This document shows, in pieces, positions 38,431 through 48,142 of a stretch of 64,000 nt of DNA (positions are counted from its first letter, which is position 1; every line of letters starts with the position of its first letter). Both the position numbers and the translations under genes were made by a program. The notes under the pieces are model-generated. The model worked only from the letters and a program-made list of their open reading frames with translations. It ran no database searches and was not told the DNA's origin. The DNA lies in assembly GCF_004346685.1 (NCBI RefSeq), contig NZ_SMCO01000001.1:434001-498000 (forward strand). Direction: 5' to 3'. The stretch is from Sulfurirhabdus autotrophica. GTDB lineage: Bacteria > Pseudomonadota > Gammaproteobacteria > Burkholderiales > SMCO01.

Positions 38431-40326
38431 ATGCAGCAAACCAATGATGAAGTCAGCTCGCACCAGAAACAAAACCTGACAGCGCTATCTATTGCTGCAA
38501 TCGGGGTGGTTTATGGTGATATTGGTACCAGTCCCCTTTACACGCTAAAAGAAGTATTCAATGGGGTTCATAGCATCCCGGCGAACCATGCTAATGTGCT
38601 TGGCATCTTGTCTTTGATTTTCTGGTCTTTACTGATAGTTGTGTCCCTCAAGTACGTTGTATTCATTATGCGTGCAGACAACAAAGGTGAAGGCGGAATT
38701 ATGGCGTTGATCGCCTTGATGCAGCGCGTCACAGAGAAAGACTCCCGGTTGCGCTGGATTCTACTGGTTTTAGGTATATTTGGAGCAGCGCTCTTTTTTG
38801 GTGATGGTTTGATCACCCCTGCAATCTCAGTACTTTCGGCGGTTGAAGGTTTAAACGTTGCCACACCTACGCTTGAGCCTTATGTTATCCCTATTTCATT
38901 GGGTGTGCTGATCGCATTATTCAAAATTCAGCGTAATGGCACGGCTAGCGTTGGTGCGTTATTCGGCCCTGTCATGATCATCTGGTTCTTAACACTTGCA
39001 GTTCTGGGTGTGATTAAAATATTTCAATATCCGGATGTTTTGTACGCTATCAACCCGATGTATGCCGTGGACTACTTTCTGGTCCATGAGTGGCATGGTT
39101 TTTTAGTACTAGGGGCTGTTGTACTTGCGTTGACGGGTGCAGAAGCGCTTTATGCTGATATGGGCCATTTTGGGAAACATCCCATACGCGCCGCCTGGTT
39201 TTTGTTTGTTTTGCCATCTCTATTGCTAAACTATTTTGGTCAGGGTGCGCTACTCATCCATGACCCCAGCGCTGCAGTAAACCCATTTTACAAGATGATC
39301 CCCGAATGGGGTATCTACCCGATGATAGCCCTGGCGACAATAGCAACAGTCATTGCTTCCCAGGCAGTGATCACTGGTACTTTTTCAGTCACGCGGCAAG
39401 CCATTCAACTGGGCTTCATGCCCCGTATGGAAATATTACATACATCAGCTAAGGAAATCGGCCAGATTTACATTCCTTTCATGAACTGGGGTATGTTGGT
39501 AGGCATTATTCTGCTTATCCTCGGTTTCCAGTCATCAAGCAATCTTGCCGCTGCTTATGGGGTTGCCGTAACCGGAACTATGGCGATCGATACTATTCTT
39601 GCATTCGTTGTAGTACGTGGACTATGGAAATGGAGTTGGCCAACCACATTAATTGGCATGGCCTTTTTCTTATCCATTGATCTAGCGTTCTTTAGTGCCA
39701 ATTCCATGAAAATTGTACAAGGCGGCTGGTTTCCGTTAGCCATTGGTATTGGCTGGTTTACATTGATGTCCACCTGGAAGCGGGGGCGGCAAATTCTCTT
39801 TGAACGCCTGCGTGAAGGAGCCATAGCTCTTGAACCTTTTCTTGCCAGTATTGCTGAACATCCCCCGATACGCGTACCGGGTATTTCAGTATTTTTGACT
39901 GCCAGCCCGGAAGGTGTGCCACACGCATTGCTCCATAATCTGGTGCACAACAAAGTATTGCATGAAAAAGTGGTATTACTCACAGTGCAAACCATGGATG
40001 TCCCTTGGGTACCCAATGAAGAGCGACTGGAAATACATCCATTGGGAAATGAATTTTATCGCGTAGTCATTTACTACGGCTTTAAAGATGACCCGGACAT
40101 TCCTGATGCACTTTCCCAGTGCAAAATTGAAGGAATGGAATTTAATATGCTGGAAACCTCATTTTTCTTGAGCAGAGAGACACTGATTCCCACAAAAATG
40201 CCGGAAATGGCTTTATGGCGAGAAAAAATATTTGTTCACATGGCTCGTAACGGCAGTAGCGCAACAGCCTTCTTCAAAATTCCAACCAATCGAGTCATTG
40301 AGCTAGGCTCACAAGTTGAACTTTAG
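38431..40326 (+). CDS. kup: Kup-type potassium uptake protein
   Basis: A 631-aa K+/H+ symporter with 12 predicted membrane segments and a cytoplasmic C-terminal domain. Family signatures: GVVYGDIGTSPLYTLKEVF near residues 26-44, RADNKGEGGIMALIAL, FFGDGLITPAISVLSAVEGL, TGAEALYADMGHFGK. GAGG Shine-Dalgarno 5 bases before ATG. Stands alone between pyrD and ald. Confidence 0.96.
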   Translation: MQQTNDEVSSHQKQNLTALSIAAIGVVYGDIGTSPLYTLKEVFNGVHSIPANHANVLGILSLIFWSLLIVVSLKYVVFIMRADNKGEGGIMALIALMQRVTEKDSRLRWILLVLGIFGAALFFGDGLITPAISVLSAVEGLNVATPTLEPYVIPISLGVLIALFKIQRNGTASVGALFGPVMIIWFLTLAVLGVIKIFQYPDVLYAINPMYAVDYFLVHEWHGFLVLGAVVLALTGAEALYADMGHFGKHPIRAAWFLFVLPSLLLNYFGQGALLIHDPSAAVNPFYKMIPEWGIYPMIALATIATVIASQAVITGTFSVTRQAIQLGFMPRMEILHTSAKEIGQIYIPFMNWGMLVGIILLILGFQSSSNLAAAYGVAVTGTMAIDTILAFVVVRGLWKWSWPTTLIGMAFFLSIDLAFFSANSMKIVQGGWFPLAIGIGWFTLMSTWKRGRQILFERLREGAIALEPFLASIAEHPPIRVPGISVFLTASPEGVPHALLHNLVHNKVLHEKVVLLTVQTMDVPWVPNEERLEIHPLGNEFYRVVIYYGFKDDPDIPDALSQCKIEGMEFNMLETSFFLSRETLIPTKMPEMALWREKIFVHMARNGSSATAFFKIPTNRVIELGSQVEL

Positions 40327-40347
40327 CGTTAGCCATTAGGTAAAAAC

Positions 40348-41466
40348 ATGCGCATAGGCATACCAAAAGAGATCAAGGATCAGGAGTATCGAGTAGGCGC
40401 CACACCTGCGGGTGTAAAAGCACTGGTAACGGCTGGCCACGATGTCATTGTTGAAACATCCGCCGCATCCAGAATTGGCTTTAGTGATGAAAACTATCTT
40501 GCTGCCGGAGCAAACATCGCTCAATCAGCCAAAGCGGTTTACGATGCTGATTTGATTATTAAAGTCAAAGAGCCTCAACCCACTGAATTCCCTTATTTAA
40601 AAGAAGGGCAGATACTTTTTTGCTACTTGCATTTGGCTCCTGCACCAGACCTCACCCATGCGCTATTGCAAAACAAAGTAATTGGCATCGCATACGAAAC
40701 TATCACCGACGCTCATGGCACCCTTCCCTTATTAACGCCCATGTCTGAAGTTGCAGGCAGAATTTCTATCCAGGCAGGTGCAACGGCGCTTCAAATGGAA
40801 CACGGGGGCAATGGCACGTTACTGGGAGGCGTTCCAGGTGTGCCCCCTGGAAAAGTACTGATACTGGGAGGCGGGATAGTTGGCACTAATGCTGCAAAGA
40901 TGGCAATAGGCCTGGGTGCAGACGTTACTTTACTCGATATTAATGCAACACGGCTCCGCTATCTGGATGATATTTTTGGTTCGCGACTGAAAACTGCCTA
41001 TTCAGATCCCCATACTATCGAAACACTGGCTCAAGAAGCGGATATAATTATTGGATCGATTTTATTGCCCGGGAAAAAAGCACCGAAATTACTGACCCGC
41101 AAAATTATTGCTTCCATGAAACAGGGATCAGTGTTGGTCGATGTTGCGATTGATCAGGGAGGATGTGCTGAAACATCCCGGCCGACAACGCACACCAATC
41201 CTACCTACATAGAAGAAGGGGTAGTACATTACTGTGTAACAAACATGCCTGGAGCAGTTGCACGCACATCAAACTTCGCACTGACGCATGCCACCCTCCC
41301 TTATGCATTACAGATTGCCGGAAAAGGCTATCAGAAGGCGTTTACGGATAATCCAGGTTTCCTCAACGGACTGAACGTGCATTTCGGAAAAATTACGCAT
41401 CCGGCCGTCGCCTCAGATTTAAATAGTCCTTTCACGCCCCCCGCTGTCGCATTCAAAGACATTTAA
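40348..41466 (+). CDS. ald: alanine dehydrogenase
   Basis: 372 aa, reversible NAD-dependent deamination of L-alanine to pyruvate. N terminus MRIGIPKEIKDQEYRVGATP with substrate Arg15; Lys74 in LIIKVKEPQ and the catalytic His in FCYLHLAPAPDL; NAD-binding VLILGGGIVGTNAAKMA (residues about 170-187). 21 bases after kup, same strand. It produces pyruvate, the substrate of the Pdh complex encoded nearby; a functional link is only inference. Confidence 0.94.
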   Translation: MRIGIPKEIKDQEYRVGATPAGVKALVTAGHDVIVETSAASRIGFSDENYLAAGANIAQSAKAVYDADLIIKVKEPQPTEFPYLKEGQILFCYLHLAPAPDLTHALLQNKVIGIAYETITDAHGTLPLLTPMSEVAGRISIQAGATALQMEHGGNGTLLGGVPGVPPGKVLILGGGIVGTNAAKMAIGLGADVTLLDINATRLRYLDDIFGSRLKTAYSDPHTIETLAQEADIIIGSILLPGKKAPKLLTRKIIASMKQGSVLVDVAIDQGGCAETSRPTTHTNPTYIEEGVVHYCVTNMPGAVARTSNFALTHATLPYALQIAGKGYQKAFTDNPGFLNGLNVHFGKITHPAVASDLNSPFTPPAVAFKDI

Positions 41467-41502
41467 ACTCACAACACTGTGCTTCAACCCAATACCTGCT
41501 TG

Positions 41503-41519
41503 TATAATAGGGTTGCAAC
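41503..41519 (+). promoter_or_regulatory. candidate promoter of the rnf operon
   Basis: A perfect TATAAT -10 hexamer at 41503-41508 in the 107-base ald-rnfA gap; the -35 region is poor. Immediately downstream is the palindrome GTTGCAAC (41512-41519), which overlaps the expected start point and could be an operator. Confidence 0.45.
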
Positions 41520-41573
41520 ATTTCACTGAGCAGACGATAATTTCATAAATATTAGCGACCAATAATAAAGCAG

Positions 41574-42149
41574 ATGGAAAGCTATTTACTTCTATTAGTC
41601 GGGGCGGTGTTTGTTAATAACATCGTGCTCGTAAAAATACTCGGCCTATGCCCGTTCATGGGGGTTTCCAAGAAACTGGAGACCGCGATCGGCATGGGTG
41701 CAGCCACCACATTTGTCCTGACCCTGGGCTCCGGGTCCAGTTATCTGATCAATGAGTATCTCCTGGGCACTGACCTGTTCTACCTCCGCACACTGTCATT
41801 TATTGTGGTCATTGCTGGTATTGTTCAATTTACTGAAATGGTGGTGCAAAAAACCAGCCCGACGCTGCATCAGGTATTGGGAATCTATCTGCCGCTGATC
41901 ACAACCAACTGCGCGGTACTAGGCATTCCCTTGCTGAATGTACAACAGAAACATAACTTTCTGGAATCTTTGCTTTTCGGTCTGGGCGGCGCCGTTGGAT
42001 TTTCCATGGTATTGATCCTGTTTGCATCCATGCGAGAACGCCTCGATGCAGCCGATGTGCCGCCTGTATTCAAAGGTTCGGCCATTGCGATGATCACGGC
42101 AGGATTAATGAGCCTTGCATTCATGGGTTTTGCCGGGTTGGTGAAGTGA
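41574..42149 (+). CDS. rnfA: Rnf electron transport complex subunit A
   Basis: 191 aa, six predicted transmembrane helices. Opening [30 protein letters not shown] is diagnostic, and the conserved membrane cysteine pair for the in-membrane iron-sulfur centre is present (GLCPFMG and TTNCAVLG). RnfA and RnfE form an inverted pseudo-symmetric pair. First gene of an intact rnfABCDGE set. Confidence 0.96.
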   Translation: MESYLLLLVGAVFVNNIVLVKILGLCPFMGVSKKLETAIGMGAATTFVLTLGSGSSYLINEYLLGTDLFYLRTLSFIVVIAGIVQFTEMVVQKTSPTLHQVLGIYLPLITTNCAVLGIPLLNVQQKHNFLESLLFGLGGAVGFSMVLILFASMRERLDAADVPPVFKGSAIAMITAGLMSLAFMGFAGLVK

Positions 42150-42192
42150 TCGAAACGTTCATTTCAACAGCAGTAAAACACAAGGTTCAAGC

Positions 42193-42741
42193 ATGCTAAC
42201 AGCCTTGCTGGTCATGACAGGCCTTGCTTTATTACTGGGTGCAGTACTGGGTTATGCATCTATCAAATTCAAGGTAGAAGGCGATCCCCTCGTTGAAAAA
42301 ATCGACGCAATTCTACCCCAGACACAATGCGGTCAATGTGGTTTCCCTGGGTGCAAACCCTATGCAGAAGCTATCGCAAGGGAAGAAGCTGAGATAAACC
42401 AATGCCCGCCAGGGGGTGATGAGGGAGTGCGTAAGCTTGCTGAATTGCTAGGCAAAGATTTCAAACCCCTGAATGCTGAACACGGCACGCCCAAGCCTAA
42501 GTCTGTCGCTATTATTGATGAACCAACCTGCATCGGCTGCACATTATGTATTCAGGCTTGCCCTGTAGATGCTATTTTAGGCGCGCCAAAGCAGATGCAC
42601 ACCATTCTGGCAGCCGAATGTACCGGATGCGAATTATGCGTTGCGCCTTGCCCGGTGGATTGCATCAGCATGATAGAAATTCAACCTGATATCAGCACAT
42701 GGAAATGGCAGTACCCGATATATCAAATAAAATCGGTATGA
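42193..42741 (+). CDS. rnfB: Rnf electron transport complex subunit B (iron-sulfur)
   Basis: 182 aa. N-terminal transmembrane anchor, then the 4Fe-4S binding segment [17 protein letters not shown] and two ferredoxin-type clusters ([14 protein letters not shown] and [15 protein letters not shown]). It passes electrons between ferredoxin and the membrane core. AAGG Shine-Dalgarno 8 bases before ATG. Confidence 0.96.
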   Translation: MLTALLVMTGLALLLGAVLGYASIKFKVEGDPLVEKIDAILPQTQCGQCGFPGCKPYAEAIAREEAEINQCPPGGDEGVRKLAELLGKDFKPLNAEHGTPKPKSVAIIDEPTCIGCTLCIQACPVDAILGAPKQMHTILAAECTGCELCVAPCPVDCISMIEIQPDISTWKWQYPIYQIKSV

Positions 42742-42757
42742 CCACATATACATACAT

Positions 42758-44431
42758 ATGACGAACCTGCGATCTCTCTACAATTTTAATGGTGGTGTCC
42801 ACCCGCCCCAACATAAAGAAGTATCTGCGGGACGGCCAATCGTTAAAGCGCCCATTCCTTCACGTTTGACAATCCCTTTGCACCAGCATATTGGCAATGT
42901 TGCCAAGCCAATCGTCCAGGTTGGCGAAAAGGTATTAAAAGGGCAAATGATTGCTCAGGCCGAAGGCTATGTCTCAGCATCAGTACATGCATCCACTTCT
43001 GGTACGGTCAGTGCAATTGAGATGTTGTCAGTCCCACATCCATCGGGACTACCGGATTTATGTATCGTTTTAGAGTCCGATGGTGAAGACACCTGGGCAG
43101 AACGTATTCCACTAAATTACCGTGAGATGGATCTCAGTGCCTTACGCAACAGATTACGTGATGCTGGCGTGGTCGGATTGGGTGGCGCCGTATTCCCCAG
43201 TTTTATCAAATTGAATCCTGGACCCCAGCAAAAAATCCAGACATTGATTATTAATGGTGCGGAATGCGAGCCCTGGATTACCTGCGATGACATGCTGATG
43301 CGTGAACGTGCTGATGAAATTGTTCAGGGCATCGAGATCATGCGGTATCTGATGCGTCCGGAAGAAATTCTGATAGGCATTGAAGATAACAAACCGGAAG
43401 CCATCGCTGCCATGCAGGCAGCCTGCAGCAATTTGCATTTTCAGATTGACGTCATCCCCGTTCCTACAATTTATCCAGGTGGAGGTGCCAAGCAGCTGAT
43501 TAAGGTGCTTACCAATAAGGAGCCCCCTTCTGGTGGACGTTCAACCGATATCGGCGTGCAGTGTTTCAACGTAGCTACCGCCTATAGTATTCACCGTGCT
43601 ATTAACCATGGTGAACCCGTCATCTCACGCATCGTCACTGTGACGGGAAATGTCACCCTTCCCCAGAATTTTGAGATGCTCATTGGCACGCCTGTCAACG
43701 AACTGGTTGCACTAACCGGTACGCCAAAAGCGGACACAAACCGTTACATAATGGGCGGACCCATGATGGGATTTGACCTGCCATCTGATCGGGTTCCAGC
43801 AATCAAAGCCACCAATTGCATTATTGCTGCATCACCCAGGCTTTTCCCTCAGCCCCCTGCTCCAATGCAGTGCATCCGTTGCACCCGTTGTGCGCAAGCC
43901 TGCCCTGTGGATCTTCAACCACAGGAGCTATACTGGTTTGCACGTGCCAAAAACCTTGGTAAAGCACAGGAGTATTTCCTTTTTGACTGTATCGAGTGCG
44001 GTTGTTGCAGTTACGTTTGCCCAAGTAACATACCACTTGTGCAATACTACCGTTTTGCCAAAAGTGAAATCTGGGCGCGGGAAAAGGAAAAACAGGCATC
44101 AGACCTTGCCAGGGAACGACATGAATTCCGCCAGCTCAGAATTGATCGGGAAAAACAGGAACGCGCCGAAAAACTGGCTAAAAAGGCAGCTGCCGCAAAA
44201 GCAGCTCCTACCCCAGCGGTTGAGGGAACTGCAAACCCATCTGGGATTGACAGTGATGCCGCCGCTAAAAAGGCAGCAATTCAGGCTGCTATCGAGCGCT
44301 CCAAGGCCAAGAAAGCAGGCATTGCGCCAAAGAACGTTGATAATCTCCCACCGGACAAACTAAAAGAAATTCAGAACATCGAAGCCAGAAGAGAAAAAAT
44401 TCGTGAATTGGCTCAAAAAGAAATTGAGTGA
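42758..44431 (+). CDS. rnfC: Rnf electron transport complex subunit C (NADH/ferredoxin module)
   Basis: 557 aa. Barrel-sandwich lipoyl-like N-terminal region, a flavin/NADH-binding Rossmann-like domain (GLGGAVFPSFIKL, ALIINGAECEPWITCDD), two 4Fe-4S clusters (CIRCTRCAQACPVD, CIECGCCSYVCPSN), and an Ala/Lys/Glu-rich helical C-terminal tail from about residue 440. Peripheral, cytoplasmic side. The tail is variable in the family; here it is moderately long. Confidence 0.95.
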   Translation: MTNLRSLYNFNGGVHPPQHKEVSAGRPIVKAPIPSRLTIPLHQHIGNVAKPIVQVGEKVLKGQMIAQAEGYVSASVHASTSGTVSAIEMLSVPHPSGLPDLCIVLESDGEDTWAERIPLNYREMDLSALRNRLRDAGVVGLGGAVFPSFIKLNPGPQQKIQTLIINGAECEPWITCDDMLMRERADEIVQGIEIMRYLMRPEEILIGIEDNKPEAIAAMQAACSNLHFQIDVIPVPTIYPGGGAKQLIKVLTNKEPPSGGRSTDIGVQCFNVATAYSIHRAINHGEPVISRIVTVTGNVTLPQNFEMLIGTPVNELVALTGTPKADTNRYIMGGPMMGFDLPSDRVPAIKATNCIIAASPRLFPQPPAPMQCIRCTRCAQACPVDLQPQELYWFARAKNLGKAQEYFLFDCIECGCCSYVCPSNIPLVQYYRFAKSEIWAREKEKQASDLARERHEFRQLRIDREKQERAEKLAKKAAAAKAAPTPAVEGTANPSGIDSDAAAKKAAIQAAIERSKAKKAGIAPKNVDNLPPDKLKEIQNIEARREKIRELAQKEIE

Positions 44432-44467
44432 TGTTGTATCCCTATTTAACGTATTGAAATTGATTTC

Positions 44468-45508
44468 ATGAATTCACCCTACATCAAAGAAACAACCAGT
44501 GTCAGCATCATCATGCTTAAGGTGCTGCTCGCCCTGGTGCCTGCGATCGGGCTATACGTCATGTATTTCGGACCAGCTATTCTGGTAAGCATCATGCTGG
44601 CCATTGCAACTGCGTTAGTTTGCGAATCGATGATGCTCAAATTTCGCAGTTATGCCGTAAAACCATTTTTACTGGATGGGAGCGCAACAGTTACGGCGGT
44701 GCTTCTGGCGCTTTCCATGCCACCTTTGGCACCCTGGTGGCTAATCGTCATAGCAACCGCATTTGCCATTATCGTCGCCAAACATTTATATGGCGGATTG
44801 GGAAACAACCTGTTCAATCCTGCCATGGTCGGATATGCCGTCATGATCATTTCCTTCCCGGTGCATATGACGCAATGGCCCGCGCCGGAAATGCTTGCGA
44901 GTGCACATCTTACATTTACTCAAGAACTGCAATATATCTTTGCGGGCATCATGCCAGATGGCCTGAATCTCGATGCTGTCAGTATGGCTACACCATTAGA
45001 TACTTTAAAAACCCAGCTCAAGCTTGAACATACTATTAACGAGATACTTCAAATGCCCATTTTCAGCTGGGGCAGCGGCAAGGGAACAGAAATAATCGCA
45101 CTGGGGTATTTGGCAGGTGGATTAATATTATGGCAGCAACGCATCATCACCTGGCATATTCCTGTTGCTTTCCTGTCCGGACTATTTCTCACAGGCAGCT
45201 TATTCCATATTTACGATACCGATCGCTACATTTCTCCGTGGTTCCATCTGTTGAGTGGCGGTGCCATGCTGGGCGCATTTTTCATTGCGACCGATCCTAT
45301 CACCGGCGCAACGACTCCCAAAGGCAAACTGATCTTTGGCGCGGGAATCGGCTTTCTGACTTACGTTATTCGATCAATGGGTGGATATCCTGATGGTGTG
45401 GCTTTTGCTGTACTCATCATGAATATTTGCGTTCCACTCATCGATGCGTACACACAACCTAAGGTATTCGGTCATAAAAGCGTGCAACCCGATGCACAGG
45501 AAAAATGA
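44468..45508 (+). CDS. rnfD: Rnf electron transport complex subunit D
   Basis: 346 aa, about ten hydrophobic segments. Contains the covalent-FMN threonine motif SMATPLD (Thr near residue 178) that in RnfD and NqrB carries phosphoester-linked FMN. DGSATVTAVLLAL and ATDPITGATTPKGK are also conserved. Confidence 0.94.
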   Translation: MNSPYIKETTSVSIIMLKVLLALVPAIGLYVMYFGPAILVSIMLAIATALVCESMMLKFRSYAVKPFLLDGSATVTAVLLALSMPPLAPWWLIVIATAFAIIVAKHLYGGLGNNLFNPAMVGYAVMIISFPVHMTQWPAPEMLASAHLTFTQELQYIFAGIMPDGLNLDAVSMATPLDTLKTQLKLEHTINEILQMPIFSWGSGKGTEIIALGYLAGGLILWQQRIITWHIPVAFLSGLFLTGSLFHIYDTDRYISPWFHLLSGGAMLGAFFIATDPITGATTPKGKLIFGAGIGFLTYVIRSMGGYPDGVAFAVLIMNICVPLIDAYTQPKVFGHKSVQPDAQEK

Positions 45509-45509
45509 A

Positions 45510-46154
45510 GTGAATGAATTCATCATCAAAATAGCAGCGCGTACTGCTGCAACAATGATCGCATTTACGATTGTTGGCACTGCATTGCTTGCCTTCACTG
45601 CCAATAGCACTAAAGACATCATCAGCAAGAATGTAGAACAGGAAAAAATGGCCTTAATCAGCCAAACTCTACCCCATGCGCTATTTGATAATAATCTGGT
45701 ACAGGATGCGTTCATTTTACAACCTGATGATAAACTAGGAAATGATGAGCCTACTTTTGCCTATCCTGCTCGCCTGCATGGCAAAACTACGGCTGTAGTA
45801 CTGGAAGTTATTGCTCCAGATGGCTATAGTGGAAAGATAAACTTACTGGTTGCCATACTGGAAAATGGCGAAGTAGCAGGTGTCCGTGTAGTTGCGCATA
45901 ATGAAACACCGGGTCTGGGAGACTATATAGATATTGCCAAAAGCGATTGGATTACCCATTTCGATCATACTTCACTGAAAAAAATCCCCTCCCAGGACTG
46001 GAAGGTAAAAAAAGATGGTGGCCATTTTGACAGTATGGCTGGCGCCACCATAACTCCCCGTGCTGTAGTAAAAGCAGTATTTAAAGCTTTACAATATTTT
46101 GAGAACAACAAGAACAAACTTTTGGCAGAACAGTCCAATTCAGCAGGAGCGTAA
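45510..46154 (+). CDS. rnfG: Rnf electron transport complex subunit G
   Basis: Single N-terminal transmembrane helix and a periplasmic FMN-binding domain; covalent-FMN Thr in SMAGATITPRAVVKAV near residue 190. I start it at the GTG at 45510, two bases after the rnfD stop and about 9 bases after AGGA (214 aa); longer in-frame readings overlap rnfD and have no better ribosome-binding site. A conserved cysteine is not needed in this subunit. Confidence 0.9.
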   Translation: MNEFIIKIAARTAATMIAFTIVGTALLAFTANSTKDIISKNVEQEKMALISQTLPHALFDNNLVQDAFILQPDDKLGNDEPTFAYPARLHGKTTAVVLEVIAPDGYSGKINLLVAILENGEVAGVRVVAHNETPGLGDYIDIAKSDWITHFDHTSLKKIPSQDWKVKKDGGHFDSMAGATITPRAVVKAVFKALQYFENNKNKLLAEQSNSAGA

Positions 46155-46157
46155 ATA

Positions 46158-46847
46158 ATGAGCAATCAACCAAGTTACAAAGAAATCATACGAAATGGTT
46201 TATGGAACCAAAATACCGGCTTGGTTCAGTTGCTTGGCTTATGTCCTCTGCTGGCAGTGAGCACAACCGCAGTAAACGGCATTAGCCTTGGACTGGCAAC
46301 TGCCATAGTCATGAGCATGAGCAATGGCGCTGTTTCCGCTGTGAGAAATGTTGTTCCCAATGAAATCCGCATCCCCGTTTTTATATTAATTATTGCGGTA
46401 CTGGTCACCGTGGTTCAGATGGGCATGAACGCTTTTGTGCATCCACTTTATCTCGTACTCGGCATTTTTATTCCGCTCATCGTTACTAACTGCATCGTTC
46501 TGGCAAGAACCGAAGCATTTGCATCAAAAAACCGTGTTCTGCCTTCAATGGTTGATGGATTGATGATGGGCGTGGGGCTGACTTTAGTACTGGCGGTGCT
46601 TGGTGGCGCACGTGAAATTATTGGCAAGGGCACCCTTTTTTCCGGGCTCGATATGGTCTTTGGTGAGGCTGCCAAGCACATGGTGTTACATGTCATACCA
46701 GATTACCACGGCTTTCTGCTAGCCATTCTCCCACCTGGGGCTTTCATTGGATTAGGCCTGCTGATTGCCGGAAAAAATTACCTTGAACAACGTGCAACGG
46801 CAAAACCTGAAACACACCAGCCAGACATTCAGGTTGCAACTGCATAA
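46158..46847 (+). CDS. rnfE: Rnf electron transport complex subunit E
   Basis: 229 aa, homologous to RnfA in inverted topology. [23 protein letters not shown] and the second membrane cysteine segment [17 protein letters not shown] supply the iron-sulfur ligands. AGGAG precedes the ATG by 8 bases. Completes a full rnfABCDGE operon; no rnfH is seen. Confidence 0.95.
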   Translation: MSNQPSYKEIIRNGLWNQNTGLVQLLGLCPLLAVSTTAVNGISLGLATAIVMSMSNGAVSAVRNVVPNEIRIPVFILIIAVLVTVVQMGMNAFVHPLYLVLGIFIPLIVTNCIVLARTEAFASKNRVLPSMVDGLMMGVGLTLVLAVLGGAREIIGKGTLFSGLDMVFGEAAKHMVLHVIPDYHGFLLAILPPGAFIGLGLLIAGKNYLEQRATAKPETHQPDIQVATA

Positions 46848-46894
46848 GAAGCACCTGACCATCCCTATTTGAACACTTTAAGAAGGAACTTTTT

Positions 46895-47311
46895 ATGTCC
46901 GGACACTTTCCATTCAGCGGCAATGTAAATCGCGTAAGCGTGTTTGCTTTTTACGAAAAGCATGGACTTGGACTGGTACTTCAGGAAAAATACAACCAAT
47001 GGTGGTTTAATTGGACCAAGCAGTTTGTCGCAAATGACCCAGGATTAAAGGCAGCGAAGGGCCAGGATTTCAATGAATTCCCTTATGGCCAACACGCCCA
47101 TCATGATTTTCATCTGCATAAATATCAATGGTGCACGACAATGATAGATTTAGGTCAGTTTATCGCTGGTGTCATTTTGCCCAAATTGTCAGAAGAGCAA
47201 CTTCACAAATTGGAAGAAGATCATCATCACCTACTGGAAGCCTTACACAAGGAAGCAGAACAAACACCTCGTGAAGCAACACCGGTGATTGGTTATTTCC
47301 GCCACACCTGA
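46895..47311 (+). CDS. His-rich hypothetical protein downstream of rnfE
   Basis: 138 aa, soluble, no signal peptide. I do not recognise a family. Two histidine clusters stand out: residues about 67-77 (YGQHAHHDFHLHKY) and about 108-120 (EEDHHHLLEALHKE). One cysteine only. Aromatic-rich N terminus (RVSVFAFYEKHG, KYNQWWFNWTKQF). It has a strong Shine-Dalgarno (AAGGA, 7 bases) and starts 47 bases after rnfE, so it is probably translated from the rnf transcript. The His clusters suggest metal binding (inference). Confidence 0.75.
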   Translation: MSGHFPFSGNVNRVSVFAFYEKHGLGLVLQEKYNQWWFNWTKQFVANDPGLKAAKGQDFNEFPYGQHAHHDFHLHKYQWCTTMIDLGQFIAGVILPKLSEEQLHKLEEDHHHLLEALHKEAEQTPREATPVIGYFRHT

Positions 47312-47340
47312 AGTCTTTTCAATTAATAACAATTCAAAAA

Positions 47341-47427
47341 ACGCAGAGGCAAGATAAAACAGCCTGTTATTTCCTTAATCTTCAGGGAATAACAGGCTAT
47401 TCAGCAACGCTCGCTAACTCTGTGTTT
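47341..47427. repeat. nested inverted repeat before nth (CAGAGG-type element)
   Basis: Inner arms AGCCTGTTATTTCC (47361-47374) and GGGAATAACAGGCT (47385-47398) form a 14-bp hairpin with one G-T pair. Outer arms ACGCAGAGGC (47341-47350) and AACTCTGTGTTT (47416-47427) share the CAGAG/CTCTG core with other elements in the window. No T run follows the hairpin, so a simple terminator is unlikely. Confidence 0.6.
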
Positions 47428-47443
47428 ATAGCCAGATTGACAT

Positions 47444-48076
47444 ATGAACACCCAAAAACGTCACGAAATATTTACCCGCCTTTCCTCATTAAATCCAAAC
47501 CCTACAACAGAACTGCTTTACACAACCCCTTTTGAACTGCTGATTGCTGTAGTGCTTTCTGCGCAATCAACCGACAAAGGAGTCAATATTGCCACCAGAA
47601 AACTTTACCCGCTCGCCAATACACCAGAGCTGATACTGCAACTAGGGCTGGAAGGATTAAAGCAGTACATCCAGACAATCGGGTTATACCACAGCAAAGC
47701 AAAGCACATCATGGAAACCTGCCGGCTTTTGGTGGAGCAACATCATAGTCAAGTACCTAATACTCGCGAAGAACTTGAAAAACTGCCCGGCGTAGGCAGG
47801 AAGACCGCGAACGTCATTTTAAATACAGCTTTTGGCCATCCCACAATGGCTGTAGATACCCATATTTTCCGCGTGTCTAACCGTACAGGTCTGGCACCCG
47901 GTAAAAACGTTTCGGAAGTTGAACAAAAACTATTAAAATTCATCGACAAAAAATTCCTGCTCAATGCACATCACTGGCTTATATTGCATGGTCGATATAC
48001 TTGTAAAGCGAGAAAACCTAGCTGCCCTGAATGCATTATTCGCGATTTATGTGAGTACAAATCTAAAACCCAGTAA
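47444..48076 (+). CDS. nth: endonuclease III (DNA glycosylase/AP lyase)
   Basis: 210 aa; removes oxidised pyrimidines in base-excision repair. Helix-hairpin-helix LEKLPGVGRKTANVILN, catalytic Lys in that hairpin and Asp in MAVDTHIFRV, and the 4Fe-4S loop C-x6-C-x2-C-x5-C (CKARKPSCPECIIRDLC). nth after rnf is a common proteobacterial order; here the His-rich gene and a repeat intervene. Confidence 0.96.
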   Translation: MNTQKRHEIFTRLSSLNPNPTTELLYTTPFELLIAVVLSAQSTDKGVNIATRKLYPLANTPELILQLGLEGLKQYIQTIGLYHSKAKHIMETCRLLVEQHHSQVPNTREELEKLPGVGRKTANVILNTAFGHPTMAVDTHIFRVSNRTGLAPGKNVSEVEQKLLKFIDKKFLLNAHHWLILHGRYTCKARKPSCPECIIRDLCEYKSKTQ

Positions 48077-48142
48077 ACAGGATTTGCATGAATAGCGTTT
48101 TAATCCTGTAAAATGGCTTAATTCTGTCAATTTGTTATCCAT

